A stretch of 64,000 nt of DNA. Origin: Thermoguttaceae bacterium. GTDB taxonomy: Bacteria > Planctomycetota > Planctomycetia > Pirellulales > Thermoguttaceae. The notes beneath the pieces were generated by a model. That model was not told where the DNA came from, did not search any database, and saw only the letters and a program-made list of their open reading frames with translations. Of the stretch, positions 17,964 to 25,384 are shown one piece after another; the stretch's first letter is position 1; every line of letters starts with the position of its first letter. Made by a program: the position numbers and the translations under genes. The stretch lies in assembly GCA_017405595.1 (NCBI GenBank), contig JAFRAC010000013.1, positions 62,001 to 126,000 on the forward strand, given 5' to 3'.

Positions 17964-19175
17964 TTAGAACTCAAACTGCGGAATCTTCATCAGTTCGCCG
18001 TCTTTGAGCGCCGACATGTGCGAGACAATCCCGGCGACGGTCATGTTGAGCGCCCAGGCGATATTGACCAGAGGCGTGCGGTTTTCGAGAATCGATTCGA
18101 CGAACTCGTTCCCCAAATAGCCGTGCGAACCGCCGTGCCCGCCCGGATCGACCTGCGGCGGAAGCGCCGGCTTCTTGAGATTGACTTTCGCGGCGGCTTC
18201 GGCAACCGCATCGTTCATCGGCTGGAACGCGTCGTTGTAGCTCCCTTTTTCGGCACGGTTGCGGCCGACTTCGCCGCCCCAGCCCGGGGTGTCCCAACTG
18301 ACCGCCATGCGCGCCATCCCCCCTTCGCAGGTGCGCAGAAGCGCGACTTCGGTCCCGAACGGGTTGCCGTATTTGTTGTTCTCGGCCTGGAAGTGCGCGT
18401 ACTGGCTCTTGTGCCCCATGCACGAAACCTCGGTGAACGAATGGCCGCCGGTCGCGCAGACGTAGTAGGCGTTCGAGTGGGTCGGGTACCACTGCGGCGG
18501 CAGGCCGTCGCGCCATCCCTTGTAGGAATCGAGGTTCGTCGGGAAATGGTGGTAGTACTCCCCTTCGGTGTAGATCATCTTTCCCAGAACCCCGGCGTTG
18601 TAGAGCTGGCGTGTGGCATAGACCGCGTCGTGGAATGTGCTCGTCTCGAACATCATGTAATTGAGGCCGGCGTTCTTCTTGACCGTTTCATAAAGTTTGA
18701 AGGCCATGTCGAGATCGCCCCAGACGGCGGGAACCGCGGTGGCGACATGCTTGCCGCTCTCGAGAATCTTGATGCACTGCTCGGCGTGGCTCGGCGCGTC
18801 GGTGGCGATAAAGATCGCTTCGATCGAATCGTCTTTGATCATCTCCTCGAGCGAATCGTACGTCTTTTCGCAGCGGCAGGCCTGGGCAAGCCCCGCACGG
18901 CGTTCGGGAATCAGATCGCTGACCGCGACCACCTCGACATTCGGATGGTTCTGCAGGCCGAACGCGGCGCCGAACTGGCAAACGCCGAAACCGACGATCC
19001 CCATACGGACCTTGCGGTCCGATTTCGGCTGCCATACGGAATTTTCGTCAATGTCGGTTTCCGTCTGGTCGAAACCGGCAATCGGCTGTTCCTGCGCGAA
19101 AAGCGAACCGGCGGCCAGTGCGCCCGCCCCGGCCGCGGCGCGGGTCAAAAAGGAACGACGCGAGAATGTACTCAT
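17964..19175 (-). CDS. Tat-exported Gfo/Idh/MocA-family protein, GH109-like
   Basis: A 403-residue protein with a twin-arginine signal (SRRSFLTRAAAGAGALAAGS, residues 5-24) for folded export. A Rossmann domain follows (MGIVGFGVCQFGAA, then VVAVSDLIPERR), so it binds NAD(P). The usual EKP motif with the catalytic lysine is replaced by HVATAVPAVW. This, together with WYPTHS and the Tat signal, resembles the NAD-dependent GH109 glycosidases rather than ordinary dehydrogenases. The partner and substrate are unknown; an extracytoplasmic sugar-processing enzyme is likely. AGGAG lies 8 bases before the ATG. It is the third gene of a minus-strand cluster after a sugar isomerase and a cytosolic Gfo/Idh/MocA enzyme. 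Confidence 0.8.
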   Translation of the reverse strand: MSTFSRRSFLTRAAAGAGALAAGSLFAQEQPIAGFDQTETDIDENSVWQPKSDRKVRMGIVGFGVCQFGAAFGLQNHPNVEVVAVSDLIPERRAGLAQACRCEKTYDSLEEMIKDDSIEAIFIATDAPSHAEQCIKILESGKHVATAVPAVWGDLDMAFKLYETVKKNAGLNYMMFETSTFHDAVYATRQLYNAGVLGKMIYTEGEYYHHFPTNLDSYKGWRDGLPPQWYPTHSNAYYVCATGGHSFTEVSCMGHKSQYAHFQAENNKYGNPFGTEVALLRTCEGGMARMAVSWDTPGWGGEVGRNRAEKGSYNDAFQPMNDAVAEAAAKVNLKKPALPPQVDPGGHGGSHGYLGNEFVESILENRTPLVNIAWALNMTVAGIVSHMSALKDGELMKIPQFEF

Positions 19176-19233
19176 AGTGTTACTCCTGTGTATGGTGTTG
19201 AAATATTATTAATATCTGATAACGGATATTCGC

Positions 19234-20388
19234 TTAGGTGAGGGAAACGGTCTGGCCCGTTTTCTGCGACTCGAGCGCCGCAGTGAACAGGCGGTGGCTC
19301 GCCGCCGCCTCGTCGGGCGTCACACAGCCGGCAAAGCGGTTTTTCGGCTCTCCGTGTTCGATCTCGTAGAGGAACGAAGCCCACATCTGCAGAATGGCGT
19401 CCGGGAAACCGAACTCGAAGATGCCGCCGGTAATCGTCTTGAAGGCGGTATCGTAGCCCATGTCGATCTGTTCCCAGTTCTGTTTCGCGCCGCCGCCGTA
19501 TTCGAGGACTTCGAGACGGCGGGGGTTCTTCGTCGAGAAGAACGCGCTCGTTTCGGTGCCCAGAATCCGGACGGTCCAGGTGTCCTTTTCGCCGGGCGCG
19601 ATCCGAAATGTTTTCACGGTGAGGGGGAAGATGTCATCGGGCGCGGCGGGGTCGGCGGCCTCGCAGAAGAGGGTGGCGTTGTCCCACGTCTTGCAGGGGA
19701 CTTTCCCCCCTTTGCCGTCGGGCCGCTCGGTGACCAGCTTGCGGAGGATCGCCCGCACGTTTTTCGGATACCAGCCGGCGCGGAACGGGATGTGGCACGC
19801 GTGGATGCCGAGATCCCCCATGCAGCCGTATTCGCCGTTGAACTCGATCATCCGCTTCCAGTTGATCGGCTTGTTCGGGTCGAGGTCGCTCGAGTGCAGG
19901 AATCCCGTTTCGACTTCAATGATCCGGCCGAACCGGTGTTCGTCGATCATTTTGCCGATCGCCTGCACCGCCGGGTAGAAGGGGAACTCGGAACTGCAGC
20001 GGACGATAACGTCCGGGTTTTCGCGGATCGCCTGGGTGATTTGGTCGTTGGCGGCCTTGTCGATGCCGAACGGCTTTTCCCCCATCAGGTGTTTCCCCGC
20101 ACGGATGACCGCCGTGTAAATTTCGGCGTGCAGATTGTGGGGAACCGCGCAGTAGACCGCGTCGATTTCGGGCATGGCGAGAAGCTCGCGGTAGTCGGCG
20201 GTCGTTTTCGCGACGGTGGGAAAGTTCCCGGTATACCAGGTGTGAATCGCGGGGTTTGTGTCGCAGACCGCAATCAGTTCTGGCCGAAGATCCGACTCGA
20301 GCAAATGGCACCAGCGCGCCGCCGCGCTGGCAAACTCGCGCCCCATCAGGCCGCCGCCGATGATTCCGAATTTCAGTGTTTTTGTCAC
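19234..20388 (-). CDS. Cytosolic Gfo/Idh/MocA-family oxidoreductase
   Basis: A 384-residue NAD(P)-dependent sugar oxidoreductase without signal peptide. The N-terminal dinucleotide motif is FGIIGGGLMGREF, followed by the acidic strand end ELIAVCDTN. The family motif GKHLMGEKPFGID contains the EKP lysine at about residue 103. The C-terminal half is the usual substrate-binding alpha/beta domain. Start is GTG 20388 with GAGGAG 8 bases upstream, two bases after the stop of the isomerase gene, so translation of the two is probably coupled. Likely acts on the same sugar or its keto form. Exact substrate cannot be read. Confidence 0.88.
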   Translation of the reverse strand: MTKTLKFGIIGGGLMGREFASAAARWCHLLESDLRPELIAVCDTNPAIHTWYTGNFPTVAKTTADYRELLAMPEIDAVYCAVPHNLHAEIYTAVIRAGKHLMGEKPFGIDKAANDQITQAIRENPDVIVRCSSEFPFYPAVQAIGKMIDEHRFGRIIEVETGFLHSSDLDPNKPINWKRMIEFNGEYGCMGDLGIHACHIPFRAGWYPKNVRAILRKLVTERPDGKGGKVPCKTWDNATLFCEAADPAAPDDIFPLTVKTFRIAPGEKDTWTVRILGTETSAFFSTKNPRRLEVLEYGGGAKQNWEQIDMGYDTAFKTITGGIFEFGFPDAILQMWASFLYEIEHGEPKNRFAGCVTPDEAAASHRLFTAALESQKTGQTVSLT

Positions 20389-20390
20389 GT

Positions 20391-21815
20391 TTAAATCTCC
20401 TCAATATCCAGACCGGCGGCCTCGGCAAACGCCTCGAGTTTCCGGAGAGCGTCGCCGAAACAGACCGCATTGTGGTGCGGACCGCCGAGTTCGACGTAGC
20501 GGGTTAAGAAATCGCGCACCGGCATATCGGGCCGGAACTTAAAGTGGGGGACCGCCAGCTGCGGGAGGGGGCCGAAATCCTCAACCTCGCCGTGCGCGGT
20601 AATGATCTTGTAGTTGTCGGTCGCGTTGTAGTCGACCACCAAAGCGCAGAACGTCGCCTCGCCGGGCTCGAGCGAGGTCAGAAGCGCCAGCTGGCGGTCG
20701 CGGGTGCGCGTGATCGGTTCGGGGCGCGCGACCATCGGGATTTTCCGGTCGCGCCGCGCCATCGCCGCGTTCATCTCCCCCATGTGGCTGAAGAAGAGCG
20801 CCTCACCGGCAAAGTCGGTCGTAAAGATTTCCGAAAAAGTGGCCGCGCCGGTCAGCTGCTGGAAGATCCAGGTTCCCATCGTCGAAAGGACGTCCCCTTC
20901 CCCGCCGAAACCGACCCCTTCGCCCATCATCCGGCTGATTCCGACAAACGGCACGGTCGATGTTCGGCAATCGTCCCCCAGAGCGGTGAACTGATAGGTG
21001 AGCCCCTGCAGGCCGCGCGACGCGACGATGCCGCGCAGCGCCAGTTCGGCCCGCGCGGTCATTTCAAGGTCGCGGTCGGTCAGGTCACCGGAAAGATCGT
21101 ACGTTTCGCGGTACTCCGAAACAAGCGCGGCGACTTCGGCCGTCGGGGCTTCGGCGGCGCGGTTGATATACTCCTCGACAGGAACCACGCCGAACTCGGC
21201 GCCGAACTTGGCGACCAGTTCCGAAACGTCGGCGGCGAAATCCCCCATCGCAGGGAACGGATACCCCATCAGCCCGAACCTGGCGCGCTTCAGGTCCGAA
21301 ACGACCTGCTGGGCTTTCCAGTAATCGCGAATCTCCTCGAACGGGTCGGGATCGGAAACATGGCTGGTGAAGATCTTGTACGGAATGCCGTAACGGTTCA
21401 GCAGATTTCCCAGATCGTGCGAACCGTGCACCCCGTGGTTGGCGAAGAGTTCGGCGTTGCCGTACGTCTCGTCGACCGCGAAGAGCTCCTGCGTGTTCCA
21501 GATGACGATCGGCAGACGCGTCTCGACCAGGGCGGGCAGCGCCGTCTGGCTCGGCGAGTAGCAGAGGAAGAGGACCACCAGCGTATCGACATCCTCGGCT
21601 TCAAAGCGGCGCACCTCGGCGCGGATCGTTTCGCGGCTGTAGACCGCTTTGCCGAAAAGGACCTCGTTCTCCTTTTCCAGGGCGGGGATCACCTCGCGGC
21701 GAACCCAGTTTTCGCGGTCGGCCCTCAGTTCGGGGGCAAGCGTTTCGTAAAGTTCGAGGGAAAGGGCCAGAAGTCCGAGTTTCGGACGCCGGGGGGAAAT
21801 GTTTTCCTGTATCAT
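20391..21815 (-). CDS. L-fucose/L-arabinose isomerase-family protein
   Basis: A 474-residue cytosolic protein of the AraA/FucI-type sugar isomerase family. It opens with PKLGLLALSLELYETL and continues with the Rossmann-like VDTLVVLFLCYSPSQTALP. Likely metal-site residues are in FGGEGDVLSTMG (Glu), FFSHMGEMN (His) and GGPHHNAVCFGD (His) near the C-terminus. It should interconvert an aldose and a ketose; members of this particular branch are often of unknown substrate. First gene of the minus-strand cluster with two Gfo/Idh/MocA proteins. ATG 21815 has GAGGAG seven bases upstream. Confidence 0.82.
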   Translation of the reverse strand: MIQENISPRRPKLGLLALSLELYETLAPELRADRENWVRREVIPALEKENEVLFGKAVYSRETIRAEVRRFEAEDVDTLVVLFLCYSPSQTALPALVETRLPIVIWNTQELFAVDETYGNAELFANHGVHGSHDLGNLLNRYGIPYKIFTSHVSDPDPFEEIRDYWKAQQVVSDLKRARFGLMGYPFPAMGDFAADVSELVAKFGAEFGVVPVEEYINRAAEAPTAEVAALVSEYRETYDLSGDLTDRDLEMTARAELALRGIVASRGLQGLTYQFTALGDDCRTSTVPFVGISRMMGEGVGFGGEGDVLSTMGTWIFQQLTGAATFSEIFTTDFAGEALFFSHMGEMNAAMARRDRKIPMVARPEPITRTRDRQLALLTSLEPGEATFCALVVDYNATDNYKIITAHGEVEDFGPLPQLAVPHFKFRPDMPVRDFLTRYVELGGPHHNAVCFGDALRKLEAFAEAAGLDIEEI

Positions 21816-22307
21816 AACTGCTCCTCAACATTCAAAGGCCCCCTCCCCCGCGCGGACGCCCCGAAAAGGGAAACGGCCCAAACAAGAGGGACGGAGGGAA
21901 CCTAACTTTCACTCCGTCTCCATTTTAACAGACTTCATTCTGTTTTTCAAACGTTCCCGCCCCCAAACGGAAACTTCATCAGGTTTTTTCCCCGTTCAAT
22001 GTTAAAATAGACAAATCCCGTTCTCTTCTCAAAGCCTCAAAAGACCGGCATCGGGAGGATCGAAACGGAAAACCGGGGCGAAAAGCAAAAGGGGGAAGCC
22101 GGAATTTTCGGAAAAATCAGAAAATCTTATTTATTTTTACATTTTTAAAGTTCTCCTGCCGATAACACCAGTAACAGCCGTTCCCGCTTCGTGTCTCGGC
22201 ATGGCCGCCGCAGACCCTGTCCCCGACAGGCCGGACAGAATCGGAATGACTCCGATAAGCGGAATCAGGAACGGCCCGCGACGAATCAGGTAAGGAGACC
22301 TCGAGCG
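21816..22307. other. Divergent intergenic region
   Basis: A 492-bp gap between the isomerase (minus) and the exported orphan (plus). It includes an AT-rich tract at about 22106-22146 and a TAAAAT at 22003-22008 without a convincing -35. I see no gene, tRNA or riboswitch in it. Confidence 0.4.
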
Positions 22308-23222
22308 ATGAAAACAATGCATCTTCTGAACAGAAACCGGCGGGGCGGCCGTCTGGCGGCGGCGCTGCTCTTCTGCCTTTCGGCCTGCGGCGCCAGTGCG
22401 GTCATGGCCGGCGGCGGGGCCGTTGTCACCAGTTCCCCCCTCGGTACAAGCACTCTCAGCTGGGTCAAGCCGAATCAGCAGACTTCGCTTCCGGCCCTTC
22501 AGGAACTGACCGAATCCGCCGCAGCGGAAGAGCCGGCCCCGGTTCAGAATCTCGAGAGCGCCAGCGACGGGCTCTTTCTGACCGAAGAGAACGAAGCCGC
22601 CGAAACCATCGAGCCGGCCATCCCCGCCCTCGAATCGATCAAGCAGGTCCGTCTCCTCGAAAATCCGTCGGAAGAGGCCAAACCCTCTCCCGCGCCGATC
22701 AAACTGGCGCTGGCAACCGAAAACGGTCCGTCGCCGGAACGGGCAAGAAACGAAAAACGGCTCGAGAACATCTATGCCGACGAATGCCCCGACCCGCACA
22801 ACATGGTCTCGATTCTCGACATGAGTTACAAAGTCGTCATCTCGCCGGGCGAGCTTCCGCAAAGCTGCCCGATCCCCGACGAACCTTACGTCCGCAAAAT
22901 CCCGACCCCGATCGTCTTCACGTGGAAGGCGAGCGCGCTCTGCCACAAGCCGCTCTACTTCGAAGACGTTCAGCTGGAACGTTACGGGCACGGAATCTGC
23001 CCGCTCCTCCAGCCGGCTCTCTCGGGTGTCCGCTTCTGGGTGACGATCCCCTTCCTTCCCTACCTGATGGGAACGTATCCCCCGACGGAATGTGTGTATG
23101 ACCTCGGTTATTACCGGCCGGGCAGCTGCGCACCGAACATGATTCAGCCCTGCCCGATCTCGCTGCGCGGCGGTCTGATCGAAGCCGGCGCGATTGTCGG
23201 CGCCGCCTACGCGATTCCGTAA
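22308..23222 (+). CDS. Planctomycete-type exported protein of unknown function
   Basis: A 304-residue exported protein. The signal sequence (LAAALLFCLSACGASA, about residues 16-31) contains LSAC, so it may be a lipoprotein. A low-complexity Glu/Ala/Pro region follows to about 150. The C-terminal 150 residues are well ordered and Cys-containing: ECPDPHNM, CPIPDEPY, FTWKASALCHKPLYFEDVQL, ERYGHG, and a Gly-rich end. I recall similar FW/TWxAS..CHxPLYFE proteins from planctomycetes only, always uncharacterised. ATG 22308 has AAGGAG ten bases upstream. Single gene, ended by a perfect hairpin. Envelope location is inferred; function unknown. Confidence 0.75.
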   Translation: MKTMHLLNRNRRGGRLAAALLFCLSACGASAVMAGGGAVVTSSPLGTSTLSWVKPNQQTSLPALQELTESAAAEEPAPVQNLESASDGLFLTEENEAAETIEPAIPALESIKQVRLLENPSEEAKPSPAPIKLALATENGPSPERARNEKRLENIYADECPDPHNMVSILDMSYKVVISPGELPQSCPIPDEPYVRKIPTPIVFTWKASALCHKPLYFEDVQLERYGHGICPLLQPALSGVRFWVTIPFLPYLMGTYPPTECVYDLGYYRPGSCAPNMIQPCPISLRGGLIEAGAIVGAAYAIP

Positions 23223-23248
23223 AAGCGCCGCGAGTCTCCAACGCCTGT

Positions 23249-23282
23249 GCGCGCCGGCAAACCGCCCCGTTTGCCGGCGCGC
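23249..23282 (+). terminator. Intrinsic terminator
   Basis: Perfect 14-bp GC-rich stem (23249-23262 with 23269-23282), 6-base loop, then TCTTTTGTGT. It ends the exported orphan gene 26 bases upstream and insulates the dnaA region. Confidence 0.85.
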
Positions 23283-23289
23283 TCTTTTG

Positions 23290-23774
23290 TGTGTAACATT
23301 CGAATCTTCTTTTCCCCGCCCGGCGTTAAAACAATAAAAAGAGGCAATTTAGGCAAAAAGCGAGTTTTGTTGAAATGAAAATAAAACAGGTTTTCCACAA
23401 AACCGCAAAGCCCGGGCCGGCGAAAAAAATCTTTTTAAAAAAATTTTTTTGTCCCCGAAACCCGCTGATTTGAGGGGCCTTTGATTATTGTTCGGCGTTT
23501 CATCCCGGTTTCCTCCCCGCCGGGTTGTTTGACAACCCCATCGATCTGATTAAAATCACCTCCTGTCCGGGACGATCTTCCGGCTTCCCCGGCGGGAGCC
23601 TCCGGAAGAGTCATCTCTGCAATACAGAACGAAACCGCCATTTCTCCGGCGGATTGCTATACAAAAGCCGTTCGCCTCAAACGGGCCGGCGGCAAAGCTC
23701 ACGTTTCTGTTGACCGTTCCTTTAAATCTCAGCCCATAATACCGTGCGCCGGTGCGCGCGATTTTGCAATACGA
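23290..23774. other. oriC: Candidate replication origin region upstream of dnaA
   Basis: This gene-free stretch before dnaA is exceptionally AT-rich for the window. It has one good DnaA-box match, TTTTCCACA at 23391-23399, a weaker inverted one around 23289-23297, and an uninterrupted 28-base A/T run at 23423-23450 that could be an unwinding element. One good box is fewer than typical origins hold, so the call is tentative. Confidence 0.35.
23710..23740 (+). promoter_or_regulatory. Possible dnaA promoter
   Basis: TTGACC at 23710-23715 and CATAAT at 23735-23740, with a long 19-base spacer, 35 bases before the dnaA start. Plausible but imperfect. Confidence 0.3.
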
Positions 23775-25202
23775 ATGGAATTAACCTCCGGTAAGGAAAT
23801 CGAACCTCTGCTGCGCGAAACGATTGCCGCGCAGATCGGTCAGAAGAAACTCGACCGGTGGTTCCCCTCCTCCATCCGATTCGACTTCCGCGGCGAGCGG
23901 CTGGCCGTTCTGGCCCCGCAGGAGAACATCTGCGGATTTCTCCGTTCCTACCGCAGCGAACCGCTCGCCAGCGCCTGCCGCCAGCTGTTCGGCCGCGAAG
24001 TTCCGCTCGATTTCCTCGTCGAAGAAGCCCCTCTCCCCGGGAAGAACTCCATTTCGCCGGTCGTGGATGTGACGACCAGCCGCGATCCGATCCGGCTCCG
24101 CGGCGCCGAGCCCGCGCCGGCGCCAAGCCCCGCGGCCTCTTCCTCCCTTCCCCGCCGCAAGACCGAACGCTCCGGACGCGTTTTCGCCTCGTACGACTCC
24201 TTCGTCGTCGGCGTCTCGAACAGCACGGCCAAAAGCATCGCCGACATCGCCATCCGCACTCCCGGGATGTTCAACCCGATTCTGTTCCACGGACCGACCA
24301 GCGTCGGCAAGACCCACCTTCTCGAGGGAATCTATTCGGAATACCGCAAAAACAGCGGCCGCAAAAGGCCGAAGTTCCTTTCGGCCGACGAATTCACCGG
24401 CCTGTTCGTTCAGGGGTTCCAGGAAAAGCCGGGGGGGGACCGCTCGTTCCGCGCCCGGTTCCTCGACGCCAACCTGCTGGTGATCGACGATATTCAGAAT
24501 CTCGAGAAGCGGGAAGCGACCCAGCGGGAACTGACCCACCTGATCGACATTCTCCAAAGCAAGGGGGTTCAGGTCGTTTTGAGCGCCGACCGCCCCATTG
24601 CCGAGATGACCTTCCTGAAACCGGAGCTCCGGACCCGCCTCGGTGCCGGGGTCGAAGCCGGAATCGAAACGCCGGAACGCGAAACACTCCTGAAAATCTT
24701 TAACCAGATGGCACGGCAGCGCGGACTGGAGATTCCCGACGAAGTCGGCCGCTTCGTGGTTTCGCGCCTCGCCGTCCACGCCCGCCAGCTTTCCGGAGTG
24801 ATCAACCGCCTCCACCTCGCCTGTCTGACCGGAGCCGGCCCGCTGACCCCCGAGTCGGCCGCCGGAATTCTGGCCGACCTGACGGTCCGCCGCCAAACGC
24901 CGGTCACCCTCGAAGAGATCGAAAAAGCGATCGCTTCGGTTTTCGGAATCCAGACAAAAGAATTACGCGGAAGGAGCCGTGCGCGCCAGTGCAGCCATCC
25001 AAGGATGCTGGCAATGTGGCTGGCGCGCAAATATACCCGAAGCGCCCTCTCCGAGATCGGGCGCTTTTTCGGCGGCCGGAGTCACAGCACGGTGGCCGCC
25101 GCGCAAAAAAAGATCGATATCTGGCTCAGCGGCCCGGAAGGAGCCGAGTTCTCGGACCCGCTTAAGCGGGTCGAGCAGCTCCTGGCCGCCTCCCGGCACT
25201 GA
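23775..25202 (+). CDS. dnaA: Chromosomal replication initiator protein DnaA
   Basis: A 475-residue DnaA that binds DnaA boxes, melts the origin and loads the helicase. Domain I is about residues 1-75, a Pro/Ala/Ser linker covers 95-135, and the AAA+ domain starts near 140. Walker A is GPTSVGKTH (from Gly173), Walker B is LLVIDD at about 233. Domain IV contains the box-binding signature GGRSHSTV at about 432-439; bacteria usually have GGRDHTTV, so Asp is replaced by Ser. The region between box VII and domain IV is typical. The ATG at 23775 has no clear ribosome site. Located beside an AT-rich candidate origin. Confidence 0.95.
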   Translation: MELTSGKEIEPLLRETIAAQIGQKKLDRWFPSSIRFDFRGERLAVLAPQENICGFLRSYRSEPLASACRQLFGREVPLDFLVEEAPLPGKNSISPVVDVTTSRDPIRLRGAEPAPAPSPAASSSLPRRKTERSGRVFASYDSFVVGVSNSTAKSIADIAIRTPGMFNPILFHGPTSVGKTHLLEGIYSEYRKNSGRKRPKFLSADEFTGLFVQGFQEKPGGDRSFRARFLDANLLVIDDIQNLEKREATQRELTHLIDILQSKGVQVVLSADRPIAEMTFLKPELRTRLGAGVEAGIETPERETLLKIFNQMARQRGLEIPDEVGRFVVSRLAVHARQLSGVINRLHLACLTGAGPLTPESAAGILADLTVRRQTPVTLEEIEKAIASVFGIQTKELRGRSRARQCSHPRMLAMWLARKYTRSALSEIGRFFGGRSHSTVAAAQKKIDIWLSGPEGAEFSDPLKRVEQLLAASRH

Positions 25203-25214
25203 CCCGCTCCCGCC

Positions 25215-25242
25215 TTGCCGGCCCGCTTTGTTCGAGTATAAT
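25215..25242 (+). promoter_or_regulatory. Promoter of lepB
   Basis: TTGCCG at 25215-25220, 16-base spacer and a perfect TATAAT at 25237-25242, about 140 bases before the lepB start. Confidence 0.45.
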
Positions 25243-25384
25243 TTAGCGCGTTGAGTCTTGCCGCTCGGCGCGCTTTTCGTTTTCGCGCGCCGCGGTCGCC
25301 TTCTTCTCCGCTCTTTTCACGCGGCCGGCCCCGAGAGGCGGCGAGATTCCATGACATCTTCCTGATTTGACGACAAGGTTTCCG

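Noticed and set aside
18018..21905. Plus-strand open frames opposite the isomerase and Gfo/Idh/MocA genes
   Set aside because: They are antisense to well-supported enzymes with ribosome sites and show Arg/Val/Gly-rich composition typical of shadow frames.
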